6,943 nucleotides of DNA from Bacillota bacterium (lineage in GTDB: Bacteria; Bacillota; Clostridia; Oscillospirales; Acutalibacteraceae). The stretch covers positions 1 through 6,943 of the forward strand of contig JAEZJA010000200.1 of assembly GCA_023415895.1 (NCBI GenBank). Direction: 5' to 3'. Position numbers and translations under genes: made by a program. The notes below the pieces were generated by a model, which saw nothing but the letters and a program-made list of their open reading frames with translations, had not been told where the DNA came from and searched no databases. Below, piece after piece: positions 1 through 6,943 of the stretch (position 1 is its first letter; each line of letters opens with the position of its first letter).

Positions 1-2
1 GT

Positions 3-266
3 CTGGCGACGGGCGTTATCGCAACGGTCATCAACAAGATGGCGGCCATGACAGCCGGAAACGGCGGCGTGGTGGGAGCCATCCCCTTCATCATCATCTT
101 TTTGGTGGGGCATGCGCTCAACATCGGCATTAACGCGCTGGGTGCCTATGTGCACACCAACCGTTTGCAGTATGTTGAATTCTTCGGCAAATTTTATGAG
201 GGCGGGGGAAGAAAATTCAACCCCTTCCGCGTGAAAACAAAATATTATAAATTCAGGGAGGACTAA
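3..266 (+). CDS. ntpI: V-type ATP synthase subunit I (a subunit), C-terminal 87 residues, cut by window start
   Basis: This is the 3' end of the gene for the membrane stator subunit that forms the ion half-channels beside the rotor ring. The reading frame is open from base 3 and ends at TAA 264-266; the methionine at base 39 is internal, not a start. The visible part holds a hydrophobic helix (around [20 protein letters not shown]) followed by the family's characteristic tail [19 protein letters not shown] and a short basic end. The arginine at bases 162-164, in the [10 protein letters not shown] motif, matches by position the second essential channel arginine known in this family; that assignment is from motif alignment by eye. 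The family is usually about 600-700 residues, so most of the protein lies upstream. Its last codons carry the Shine-Dalgarno site of ntpK, so the two genes are tightly coupled. Confidence 0.95.
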   Translation: MATGVIATVINKMAAMTAGNGGVVGAIPFIIIFLVGHALNIGINALGAYVHTNRLQYVEFFGKFYEGGGRKFNPFRVKTKYYKFRED

Positions 267-743
<477 letters not shown>

Positions 744-760
744 CAGTTAGGGGAGTTAGT

Positions 761-1357
761 ATGACCGGACTGGAAAAGCTGGTGAAGCATATTGAAGATG
801 CTGCCGCTTCATCGGCTCAGGCAATGATTTCCGAAGCGGAAGGCAAAGCTGGTAAGATTCTCAAAGAGGCCGAGGCACAGGGAGAGGCGCAAAGCGCCGA
901 GATTCTCAAACAGTCCGCGCTTCAAGCGCAGGTCGTTGTAGAGCACGCCCAGTCGGCCGCCCTTCTGGAGCAGCGTCGTGCGATTCTGGATGCCAAGCTG
1001 CAGGCGATCAACAACGTCCTCACGCAGGCACGCGAAGAGTTAATCGGTCTGCCTGATGACCAGTATGCACAAGCGATTGTGCGCATGATCGGGAAATATG
1101 CGCTGAACCGTGAAGGGCAGATCGTGTTTTCCGCCTCTGATCTCAAGAGACTGCCGCCGCATTTTGAGGAGACTGTCCGCACGGCTCTCTCGGATAAACC
1201 GGGGGCGTCTCTCACCTTATCCAAAGAGACGAGGGAACTGGACGGCGGTTTTGTTCTGGTTTACGGCGATGTGGAGGTCAACTGCTCGTTTGAAGCGCTG
1301 TTCTCCGCCGAAAAAGAAGCCCTGCAGGATAAAGTGAGCGCTTTGCTGTTCGGTTAA
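761..1357 (+). CDS. ntpE: V-type ATP synthase subunit E, peripheral stalk
   Basis: This 198-residue protein is close to the usual length for subunit E (about 190-200), which with its partner (NtpF, also called subunit G or H) forms the peripheral stalks that stop the catalytic head from turning with the rotor. Residues 1 to about 95 are a charged, alanine- and glutamate-rich helix without prolines, typical of the coiled-coil arm. From about residue 95 the protein becomes a mixed globular domain that binds the top of the head. It ends in the family signature GGFVLVYGDVEVNCSFEALF followed by a closing helix. It is cytoplasmic, with no signal peptide or membrane segment. ATG 761 follows AGGGGAG (749-755) at 5 nt, and the gap from ntpK is 17 nt. 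The stalk partner is not in this window and is presumably encoded upstream of ntpI. Confidence 0.94.
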   Translation: MTGLEKLVKHIEDAAASSAQAMISEAEGKAGKILKEAEAQGEAQSAEILKQSALQAQVVVEHAQSAALLEQRRAILDAKLQAINNVLTQAREELIGLPDDQYAQAIVRMIGKYALNREGQIVFSASDLKRLPPHFEETVRTALSDKPGASLTLSKETRELDGGFVLVYGDVEVNCSFEALFSAEKEALQDKVSALLFG

Positions 1358-1382
1358 GCGTTTTGACGAGGATGGTGATGAC

Positions 1383-2351
1383 ATGGCGGACAAGCAGTAC
1401 ACCTATGCTGTCGCGCGTATTCGCACAAAAGAAATGGCTTTGTTCGGCAAAACCGTGATTGATCAGCTGTTAGCCTGCAAAAGCTATGGGGAATGCCGGC
1501 AGCTGCTGGCCGATAAGGGCTGGGGCAAAAACGACGGCGAGACGATGGAACAGCTGCTGGCGGAGGAACGCGAAAAGACCTGGACGCTGATCGCCGAGCT
1601 TGTCAAGGACATGTCGGCGTTTGACACATTTCTTTATGAAAATGATTATCACAACCTGAAAGCCGCCATCAAGCAGGTGTACACGGGACTGGATACGCCA
1701 GGCATCTATATCAGCCACGGTACGGTGGAGCCCGCTGTGATATATGAAGCGGTCAAACAGCATGATTTTGAACGTCTTCCCGAATCCATGCGCGCAAGTG
1801 CCGAGGAGGCTTATCAGGTGCAGATGCACACGGGTGACAGCCAGTTGTGCGACGTGATCCTGGACAAAGCGGCTCTGACGGCGATGCTCACGCAGAGCAA
1901 GGCGTCGGGAAACGAGCTTTTGCAGCAGTACGCCGAGCTGCGCGCGGCCCAGGCCAATATTCAGATTGCCCTGCGGGGTATGAAAACCGGCAAAACGGAG
2001 GAATTTTTCAAGCGGGCGCTGGCTCCCTGCGGTTCGCTGGATATAGATGCGCTGATGCACAGCGCGCTCGAGGGGCAAGAGGCGATTTTCGCCACTCTGT
2101 CCACCACGGCCTACGCCGATGCGGTGCCGGCCATCCGGCAGTCTGCTTCGGCTTTTGAAAAGTGGTGCGACGACTTTATCATGGACAAAATCCGTCCGCA
2201 GAAATACAATCCGTTTACCTTGTCACCGCTCGCCGCCTACATTCTCGCGCGGCAAAATGAAATCAAGACGGTCAGGATACTCTTGTCCGGCAAGCTCAAC
2301 GATCTGCCGGAGGAATCGATCCGCCAGAGACTGAGGGATATGTATGTATAA
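1383..2351 (+). CDS. ntpC: V-type ATP synthase subunit C (d subunit, AC39 family)
   Basis: This 322-residue, largely helical, soluble protein matches the AC39/vacuolar ATP synthase subunit C family, usually about 320-350 residues. In the complex it is the funnel-shaped socket on top of the K ring that receives the D/F central shaft. Recognisable family features are the N-terminal YAVARIRTKEMALF segment, the following LLACKSYGECRQLL helix, and the C-terminal PLAAYILARQNEIKTVRILL segment typical of the family. ATG 1383 follows GAGG (1368-1371) at about 11 nt, a rather long spacing. The two earlier ATGs at 1372 and 1378 are in another frame. The last 8 bases overlap ntpG, and the final codons carry the ribosome-binding site of that gene, so translation of the two is probably coupled. 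Confidence 0.94.
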   Translation: MADKQYTYAVARIRTKEMALFGKTVIDQLLACKSYGECRQLLADKGWGKNDGETMEQLLAEEREKTWTLIAELVKDMSAFDTFLYENDYHNLKAAIKQVYTGLDTPGIYISHGTVEPAVIYEAVKQHDFERLPESMRASAEEAYQVQMHTGDSQLCDVILDKAALTAMLTQSKASGNELLQQYAELRAAQANIQIALRGMKTGKTEEFFKRALAPCGSLDIDALMHSALEGQEAIFATLSTTAYADAVPAIRQSASAFEKWCDDFIMDKIRPQKYNPFTLSPLAAYILARQNEIKTVRILLSGKLNDLPEESIRQRLRDMYV

Positions 2352-2667
2352 GATAGCGGTGCTTGGTGACCGGGACAGCATTTACGGCTTTGCGGCACTC
2401 GGGCTGGAAACCTTTCCGGTGGACAATGCTGAGGATGCGGCGCGCACGCTCAAAAAGCTGGCCGACGGGCGCTATGCGGTCATTTATATTACCGAAGCCT
2501 GTCAGGCCAGTCTGGAGGCGGAGATCGACCGCTACAGCGCCAGAAGCGTGCCGGCCATCATTCCCATCCCCGGTGCGTCGGGCAATACGGGCATGGGGAT
2601 GCGCAATGTGAAGAAATCGGTGGAACAGGCCGTCGGTTCGGATATCATCTTTAACGAAAACCAATGA
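2344..2667 (+). CDS. ntpG: V-type ATP synthase subunit F (called NtpG in E. hirae), central shaft
   Basis: This 107-residue protein matches the ATP-synt_F family (about 100-110 residues), a small alpha/beta Rossmann-like protein that binds subunit D in the central shaft and is known in relatives to influence ATPase activity. The N-terminal strand-loop [20 protein letters not shown] is the family's first motif (G8, D9, D11 and G15). A second strand AVIYITEAC follows, then the C-terminal [14 protein letters not shown] loop and a helix leading to DII. ATG 2344 is preferred because GAGGG (2333-2337) lies 6 nt upstream. ATG 2340 is in the ntpC frame. The start overlaps the last 8 bases of ntpC. 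Naming is a trap: the E. hirae gene ntpG encodes subunit F, while E. hirae ntpF encodes the stalk subunit. Confidence 0.93.
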   Translation: MYKIAVLGDRDSIYGFAALGLETFPVDNAEDAARTLKKLADGRYAVIYITEACQASLEAEIDRYSARSVPAIIPIPGASGNTGMGMRNVKKSVEQAVGSDIIFNENQ

Positions 2668-2683
2668 AGCAGGTGAATGGGAA

Positions 2684-4453
2684 ATGAGCAAAGGCATCAT
2701 CAGAAAAGTCGCCGGACCGCTGGTCATCGCCGAAGAAATGCGGGATGCCAACATGTTTGACGTGGTGCGTGTCAGCAATCAACGGCTGATCGGTGAAATT
2801 ATCGAAATGCGCGGCGATCAAGCATCCATCCAGGTATACGAGGAAACCTCCGGCCTCAAGCCGGGCGAGCCCGTGGAGTCCACGGGCGTTCCCCTGAGTG
2901 TGGAGCTGGGGCCGGGCCTGATCGGCAGTATTTTTGACGGCATCCAGCGCCCGCTGACCTCCATTATGGAGACCATCGGCAACAACCTGACGCGCGGCAT
3001 TGAAATCCCGTCGCTCAACCGCAAGCCTAAGTGGCATTTCACGCCCACGGCATCTGTTGGAGACAGCGTTCAGGGCGGCGATGTTCTGGGCACCGTCAAC
3101 GAAACGGAAATCGTTGTGCACAAGATTATGCTCCCCAACGGGATGAAGGGCGTTCTGCAGTCCATCTCCGAGGGCGATTATACGATCGAGGAACCGATTG
3201 CCGTTCTTCGCAAAGAGGATGGTTCAACCCTTCCCGTGACCATGATGCAGAAATGGCCTGTGCGTGTCAGCCGTCCCTATAAACAGAAGCTCTCACCGGA
3301 CAGACCTCTGGTCACCGGTCAGCGTGTCATTGATACGCTTTTCCCCATCGCCAAGGGCGGTGTCGCCGCCGTTCCCGGCCCCTTCGGAAGCGGCAAGACC
3401 GTTGTGCAGCATCAGCTGGCCAAGTGGGCCGAAGCGGATATCGTCGTGTACATCGGCTGCGGTGAGCGCGGCAACGAGATGACCGACGTTCTCAACGAAT
3501 TCCCTGAATTGAAAGATCCTAAAACCGGACACTCCCTGATGGAGCGTACCGTGTTGATTGCGAATACATCGGATATGCCGGTGGCCGCGCGTGAAGCGTC
3601 GATTTATGTCGGCATCACGATCGCCGAATACTTCCGCGACATGGGCTATTCCGTTGCTCTGATGGCCGATTCGACCTCCCGCTGGGCGGAAGCTCTGCGT
3701 GAGATGTCGGGTCGTCTGGAAGAGATGCCGGGTGAAGAAGGCTATCCGGCTTACCTTGCCAGCCGTCTGGCGCAGTTTTATGAGCGCGCCGGTCGTGTGA
3801 TATCCATGGGCAGCCAAGGACGTGAAGGAATGCTGTCCGTCATCGGCGCCGTATCGCCTCCCGGCGGGGATATTTCCGAGCCTGTCTCCCAGGCAACCCA
3901 GCGTATCGTCAAGGTGTTCTGGGGGCTCGATTCCAACCTGGCTTATCGCCGCCATTTCCCCGCCATCAACTGGCTGACCAGCTATTCGCTGTATGCCGAT
4001 ACGATGGGCAAATGGTTCAATGAGAATGTGAATGAAGAGTGGATGAAGCTGCGTGCCCGTCTGCTCAAGATCCTCCACGACGAATCCGAGCTCGAGGAGA
4101 TTGTCAAGCTGGTCGGTATGGACGCCCTGTCCGCACCCGACCGCCTCAAGCTGGAGGCGGCTCGTTCCATCCGTGAGGATTTCCTGCACCAGAACGCCTT
4201 CCATGAGGTGGATACCTATACGCCGCTCGAAAAGCAGTTCAAGATGATGGAGCTGGTGCTGGGGTATTTCGACGAGGGCATCAAGGCGCTCGAACGAGGC
4301 GTATCGGTCAACGACCTGGTCAGACTCAATGTGCGTGAGAAGATCGGTCGTTTCAAATATACGGCAAACGATGAGATGGAGCAGGACTTCAACGCGATCA
4401 CCAGAGAACTGCATCAGGAGATTGATGCGTTATCGACAGAGGAGGATGCCTGA
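2684..4453 (+). CDS. ntpA: V-type ATP synthase catalytic subunit A
   Basis: This 589-residue protein is the catalytic nucleotide-binding subunit of the A3B3 head and hydrolyses or makes ATP. In order it has an N-terminal beta-barrel (about 1-70), the extra 'non-homologous' bulge that distinguishes A subunits (about 115-190), the RecA-like ATPase core, and a helical C-terminal domain. The P-loop GPFGSGKT is residues 232-239, with K238 and T239. The catalytic glutamate is E261 in GCGERGNE, and the Walker B aspartate is D329 in MADSTSRW. These fall at the same numbers as in E. hirae NtpA, so there is no gap or insertion up to that point. There is no intein in the P-loop region, the usual site in some homologues. 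ATG 2684 follows AGGTGA (2671-2676) at 7 nt. The stop codon TGA (4451-4453) shares its A with the ntpB start. Confidence 0.98.
   Translation: MSKGIIRKVAGPLVIAEEMRDANMFDVVRVSNQRLIGEIIEMRGDQASIQVYEETSGLKPGEPVESTGVPLSVELGPGLIGSIFDGIQRPLTSIMETIGNNLTRGIEIPSLNRKPKWHFTPTASVGDSVQGGDVLGTVNETEIVVHKIMLPNGMKGVLQSISEGDYTIEEPIAVLRKEDGSTLPVTMMQKWPVRVSRPYKQKLSPDRPLVTGQRVIDTLFPIAKGGVAAVPGPFGSGKTVVQHQLAKWAEADIVVYIGCGERGNEMTDVLNEFPELKDPKTGHSLMERTVLIANTSDMPVAAREASIYVGITIAEYFRDMGYSVALMADSTSRWAEALREMSGRLEEMPGEEGYPAYLASRLAQFYERAGRVISMGSQGREGMLSVIGAVSPPGGDISEPVSQATQRIVKVFWGLDSNLAYRRHFPAINWLTSYSLYADTMGKWFNENVNEEWMKLRARLLKILHDESELEEIVKLVGMDALSAPDRLKLEAARSIREDFLHQNAFHEVDTYTPLEKQFKMMELVLGYFDEGIKALERGVSVNDLVRLNVREKIGRFKYTANDEMEQDFNAITRELHQEIDALSTEEDA
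4441..4445 (+). promoter_or_regulatory. Ribosome-binding site of ntpB inside the 3' end of ntpA
   Basis: GGAGG within the purine run AGAGGAGGA lies 7 nt before ATG 4453 and encodes the last acidic residues of NtpA (EEDA). With the one-base stop/start overlap, this is the classic arrangement for translational coupling of the two head subunits. Confidence 0.8.
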
Positions 4454-5823
4454 TGCCCAAGGAATACAGAACCATACAGGAAGTCGCCGGGCCTCTGATG
4501 CTGGTGCATGGTGTTGAGGATGTCGCTTATAACGAGCTGGCGGAGATCGAACTGGCTGACGGCGAAAAGCGCCGCTGCAAGGTGCTGGAGATCAACAAGG
4601 GCAATGCGCTCGTCCAGCTGTTCGAAAGCTCGGCCGGTATCAACCTGTCCAACAGCAAGGTGCGTTTCCTCGGCCGCAGCATGGAACTGGGCGTGTCGGA
4701 GGATATGCTCAGCCGCGTGTTTGACGGATTGGGACGCCCGATGGACAACGGCCCCGAAATTTTGCCCGAAAAGCGGCTGGACATCAACGGCACGCCGATG
4801 AACCCCGCCGCCCGCAATTACCCACAGGAATTTATACAAACGGGTGTTTCAGCCATCGACGGTCTGAATACGCTGGTTCGCGGCCAGAAGCTGCCGATTT
4901 TCTCGGCCAGCGGTCTGCCGCATGCTGAGCTGGCGGCGCAGATCGCGCGTCAGGCGCAGGTGCGCGGCACAAAGGAGCCCTTCGCGGTTGTGTTCGCCGC
5001 TATGGGCATTACCTTTGAAGAGGCCAACTTCTTTACCGAGAGCTTCCGTGAAACGGGCGCTATCGACCGCACGGTCATGTTCGTCAATCTGGCCAACGAC
5101 CCGGCTGTCGAGCGTATTGCCACGCCGCGTATGGCGCTGACAGCGGCCGAATATCTGGCTTTTGACAAGGGCATGCATGTGCTGGTCATCCTGACCGATA
5201 TCACCAACTACGCCGATTCGCTGCGTGAGGTTTCTGCGGCACGCAAGGAAGTGCCCGGCCGCCGCGGCTATCCCGGCTATATGTATACCGACTTGGCGTC
5301 GCTCTATGAGCGCGCCGGACGGCAGAAGGGCAGAGCGGGCAGTATCACGATGATCCCGATTCTGACCATGCCCGAAGACGATAAGACCCACCCCATCCCT
5401 GACCTGACAGGCTATATCACCGAAGGCCAGATCATCCTCAGCCGTGAGCTGTATCGGCAGGGCGTCACCCCGCCGATTGACGTGCTGCCTTCGCTGTCGC
5501 GTCTGAAGGATAAGGGTATCGGCGAGGGCAAGACGCGTGCCGACCACGCCAACACCATGAACCAGCTTTTTGCCGCGTATGCGCGCGGCAAGGAAGCCAA
5601 GGAGCTGATGGTCGTTCTGGGCGAAGCCGCGCTGACCGATATTGATAAGATGTACGCCAAATTCTCCGATGCCTTTGAAGGGGAATACGTGTCGCAGGGC
5701 TATCACACCAATCGCTCGATTGAAGAGACCCTGACGCTTGGCTGGAAGCTGCTCTCCATGCTGCCTCGAACCGAGCTCAAACGGATTAAGGATGAGTTTC
5801 TGGATGAGTATTACGGCAAGTAA
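4453..5823 (+). CDS. ntpB: V-type ATP synthase subunit B (non-catalytic head subunit)
   Basis: This 456-residue protein (E. hirae NtpB is about the same length) alternates with A in the head and completes its active sites. It has the same fold order as A but no bulge domain and no P-loop: the equivalent place reads SASGLPH (151-157), without the GKT lysine and threonine, as expected for a B subunit. The arginine finger that reaches into the A-subunit site is R350 in [13 protein letters not shown], at the same number as in E. hirae NtpB. The segment [20 protein letters not shown] is also typical. ATG 4453 overlaps the ntpA stop by one base (TGATG), and a strong GGAGG (4441-4445) sits 7 nt upstream inside the end of ntpA. 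Coupled translation would help keep A and B at equal amounts. Confidence 0.98.
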   Translation: MPKEYRTIQEVAGPLMLVHGVEDVAYNELAEIELADGEKRRCKVLEINKGNALVQLFESSAGINLSNSKVRFLGRSMELGVSEDMLSRVFDGLGRPMDNGPEILPEKRLDINGTPMNPAARNYPQEFIQTGVSAIDGLNTLVRGQKLPIFSASGLPHAELAAQIARQAQVRGTKEPFAVVFAAMGITFEEANFFTESFRETGAIDRTVMFVNLANDPAVERIATPRMALTAAEYLAFDKGMHVLVILTDITNYADSLREVSAARKEVPGRRGYPGYMYTDLASLYERAGRQKGRAGSITMIPILTMPEDDKTHPIPDLTGYITEGQIILSRELYRQGVTPPIDVLPSLSRLKDKGIGEGKTRADHANTMNQLFAAYARGKEAKELMVVLGEAALTDIDKMYAKFSDAFEGEYVSQGYHTNRSIEETLTLGWKLLSMLPRTELKRIKDEFLDEYYGK

Positions 5824-5856
5824 CCCGCCGTATCGGTCATCCGAACCAAAGTCGTC

Positions 5857-5865
5857 GGAAGGGGG
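5857..5865 (+). promoter_or_regulatory. Ribosome-binding site that sets the ntpD start
   Basis: GGAAGGGGG is a purine-rich Shine-Dalgarno run in the only sizeable gap of the ATPase cluster. It lies 8 nt before GTG 5874 and directly abuts the alternative GTG 5865, so it supports the shorter protein. This is read directly from the sequence; strength is inferred. Confidence 0.75.
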
Positions 5866-5873
5866 TGCCGTTC

Positions 5874-6539
5874 GTGGCTAAGACTCATGTAAATCCCACG
5901 CGTATGGAATTGACCAGACTCAAGAAAAAGTTGGCGACCGCCACACGTGGTCACAAGCTCCTCAAAGACAAGCGCGATGAGCTGATGCGCCAGTTTCTTG
6001 ATCTGGTGAGGGAGAATAAAGCCCTGCGCGAAAAGGTGGAAGCGGGTATCACCGCGGCCAACCGCAATTTTGTGCTGGCACGGGCGGGCATGTCGGATGA
6101 GGTGCTCAATGTGGCGCTCATGGCGCCCAAGCAGGAGATCACACTCGAAATGAGCACGCGCAACGTGATGAGCGTGGAAATTCCCGTGTATGACACCAAG
6201 ACCAAAACAGCCGATGCCCTCGATATTTATCCTTATGGATTTGCTTTCACCTCGAGCGACCTCGATGATGCCGTCAAATCGCTGCAGGATGTCCTGCCCG
6301 ATATGCTGCGGCTGGCCGAATGCGAAAAGGCGTGCCAGATGATGGCTTCGGAGATTGAGAAAACGCGGCGGCGTGTCAATGCGCTCGAGCACATCATGAT
6401 CCCCGAAATGCAGGAAAACATGAAATACATCGTCATGAAGCTCGATGAAAACGAGCGCAGCACGCAGGTTCGTCTGATGAAGGTCAAGGACATGATGCTC
6501 GAACAGGCGCATCATTACTCACAGCGGCAGGATGCCTGA
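5874..6539 (+). CDS. ntpD: V-type ATP synthase subunit D, central rotor shaft
   Basis: This 221-residue protein is the long antiparallel coiled coil that turns inside the A3B3 head, equivalent in role to gamma of F-type enzymes. The N-terminal helix starts with the family motif VNPTRMELTRLKKKL and continues through TRGHKLLKDKRDELMRQF. The C-terminal helix carries EIEKTRRRVNALEHIMIPEM (160-179), a strong family signature. I choose GTG 5874, giving MAKTHVNPTR, rather than the in-frame GTG at 5865. The Shine-Dalgarno run GGAAGGGGG (5857-5865) is 8 nt before 5874 but would overlap 5865, and homologues begin only a few residues before VNPTRMELT. The 50-nt gap from ntpB is the largest in the cluster. 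It is the last ATPase gene, and a hairpin terminator follows 21 nt after the stop. Confidence 0.95.
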   Translation: MAKTHVNPTRMELTRLKKKLATATRGHKLLKDKRDELMRQFLDLVRENKALREKVEAGITAANRNFVLARAGMSDEVLNVALMAPKQEITLEMSTRNVMSVEIPVYDTKTKTADALDIYPYGFAFTSSDLDDAVKSLQDVLPDMLRLAECEKACQMMASEIEKTRRRVNALEHIMIPEMQENMKYIVMKLDENERSTQVRLMKVKDMMLEQAHHYSQRQDA

Positions 6540-6560
6540 CGCTGCCGCTAAAAATAGGTC

Positions 6561-6596
6561 CAAAACCCGTCCGGCAGAGAAAGCGGACGGGTTTTG
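6561..6596 (+). terminator. Intrinsic terminator closing the ATPase operon
   Basis: CAAAACCCGTCCG (6561-6573) is the exact reverse complement of CGGACGGGTTTTG (6584-6596), giving a perfect 13-bp stem with a 10-nt loop. The upper stem is GC-rich and the lower part is AAAA pairing with TTTT, so the U-tract after the GC core is only four bases and lies within the stem. It sits 21 nt after the ntpD stop. Being symmetric with A and T arms, it could stop transcription in both directions, but no opposing gene is visible here. Confidence 0.85.
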
Positions 6597-6640
6597 AACA
6601 CTAAACAGGGTACAAAAGTGGGATTTATTAGCGTATTATA

Positions 6641-6671
6641 CTGACAGTACACATTGGTTTGTTGAAATAAT
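6641..6671 (+). promoter_or_regulatory. Candidate sigma-A-type promoter for the Dabb gene
   Basis: CTGACA (6641-6646) matches the -35 consensus at five of six bases. AATAAT (6666-6671) matches the -10 at five of six, and TG at 6663-6664 gives an extended -10 (TGAAATAAT). The 19-nt spacer is longer than the ideal 17, which the extended -10 could offset. Transcription would start near 6678, leaving a short leader before ATG 6695. The spacer is clearly more AT-rich than the genes around it. A second -10-like TATACT at 6637-6642 has no convincing -35. The call is from pattern only. Confidence 0.45.
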
Positions 6672-6694
6672 CATTCGAATAGGGAGTGCTGTGC

Positions 6695-6943
6695 ATGGTT
6701 CGTCATATTGTTATGTGGAATCTGAAGAACGAGGCTGAGGGTTGCACCAAAGCGGAAAATGCCCGCATCATCAAAGAGGGACTGGAGGGTCTGGTCGGAC
6801 GTATTGACGGCTTGCTCCGAGCCGAGGTGGGTATCAATGTCAATCCCAACGGCATGGACTTGTGTCTGCTGTCTGAATTTACGGATGAGCCGGCACTGGA
6901 TGCCTATCAGAACCATCCGCTTCATCAGCAGGTTCGGGACTAT
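6695..6943 (+). CDS. Dabb domain protein (stress-responsive A/B barrel), N-terminal 83 residues, cut by window end
   Basis: The frame is open from ATG 6695 to the right edge, giving 83 residues. AGGGAG (6681-6686) lies 8 nt before the start. The protein begins MVRHIVMWNLKNEAEG and ends YQNHPLHQQVRDY (71-83); these two motifs, the RHIVMW first strand with H4 and the YQxHPxH segment, are the hallmarks of the Dabb family. These are small dimeric ferredoxin-like barrels of about 95-110 residues, so only the last strand should be missing. Members include plant stress-induced proteins and many bacterial proteins of unknown role; a few relatives are enzymes, such as olivetolic acid cyclase. Nothing here shows which substrate, if any, this one uses. 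It lies beyond the terminator and has its own probable promoter, so it is likely separate from the ATPase operon. Confidence 0.88.
   Translation, partial: MVRHIVMWNLKNEAEGCTKAENARIIKEGLEGLVGRIDGLLRAEVGINVNPNGMDLCLLSEFTDEPALDAYQNHPLHQQVRDY

Noticed and set aside
39..266. Separate 75-residue membrane protein starting at ATG 39
   Set aside because: The frame is open upstream to the window edge, no ribosome-binding site precedes base 39, and the sequence is the conserved tail of subunit I.
3377..3400. Possible intein or insertion at the ntpA P-loop
   Set aside because: Homologues of this subunit can carry inteins there, but the P-loop is uninterrupted and the protein has normal length, with E261 and D329 in normal positions.
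3293..4414. Long open frame (373 codons) on the minus strand, antisense to ntpA
   Set aside because: It lies wholly inside the strongly conserved ntpA coding region. Its translation is rich in His, Gln, Asp and Arg with no recognisable domain, and I see no ribosome-binding site. Open antisense frames are expected opposite GC-rich third positions.
4900..4920. Loss of the P-loop in NtpB as a possible defect
   Set aside because: SASGLPH in place of a GKT P-loop is the normal state of non-catalytic B subunits; the arginine finger R350 is intact.
4849..5706. Minus-strand open frame of 285 codons opposite ntpB
   Set aside because: Same pattern as opposite ntpA: a shadow of codon bias, with no domain and no start signal. 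The minus-strand frames opposite ntpC (1470-2078) and ntpD (5811-6515) were rejected for the same reason.
5833..5844. Small inverted repeat TCGG-TCAT-CCGA in the ntpB-ntpD gap, considered as an attenuator or processing site
   Set aside because: A 4-bp stem is too short to distinguish from chance, it has no U-tract, and it does not cover the ntpD ribosome-binding site.
6637..6642. TATACT as an alternative -10 for the Dabb gene
   Set aside because: No -35-like hexamer stands about 17 nt upstream (bases near 6614-6619 read AAAAGT) and there is no TG extension, so the 6641/6666 pair is preferred.

Overview
The window is one strand-consistent run of genes encoding a bacterial V/A-type (Ntp-type) rotary ATPase, followed by a transcription stop and the start of an unrelated small gene. 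Protein sequences throughout resemble the Enterococcus hirae Na+-translocating V-ATPase and its relatives in anaerobic Bacillota. Moderately high GC with GC-rich third positions, strong Shine-Dalgarno sites and the gene order suggest a member of the Clostridia (Bacillota). That placement is an inference, not a species call.

Layout, all on the + strand: 3' end of ntpI (3-266, cut by the window edge), ntpK (270-743), ntpE (761-1357), ntpC (1383-2351), ntpG, which is subunit F (2344-2667), ntpA (2684-4453), ntpB (4453-5823) and ntpD (GTG start at 5874, to 6539). Gaps are 3 to 50 nt, with an 8-nt overlap (ntpC/ntpG) and a 1-nt overlap (ntpA/ntpB), so this is almost certainly one transcription unit that begins upstream. 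A 13-bp hairpin at 6561-6596 closes it. A short AT-rich spacer follows with a plausible promoter, then the first 83 codons of a Dabb (stress-responsive A/B barrel) protein that runs off the right edge.

How the parts work together: A (catalytic) and B (regulatory) form the A3B3 head. D and F (NtpG) form the central shaft, which sits on the C subunit funnel and drives the ring of K proteolipids. I (the stator a subunit) and E (peripheral stalk) hold the head still. The remaining stalk partner (NtpF in E. hirae naming, also called subunit G or H) is not here and is expected upstream of ntpI. NtpK keeps all five side chains known to bind Na+ in E. hirae NtpK. It is a four-helix double hairpin with only one ion-carrying carboxylate. 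The sequence therefore favours a Na+-coupled ATPase of pump design, though the direction in vivo cannot be read from DNA.

I saw no mobile element, CRISPR, tRNA/rRNA, intein, frameshift or foreign insertion. I found no undescribed system; this is a well-conserved housekeeping-type cluster, and the observations below are of modest interest.
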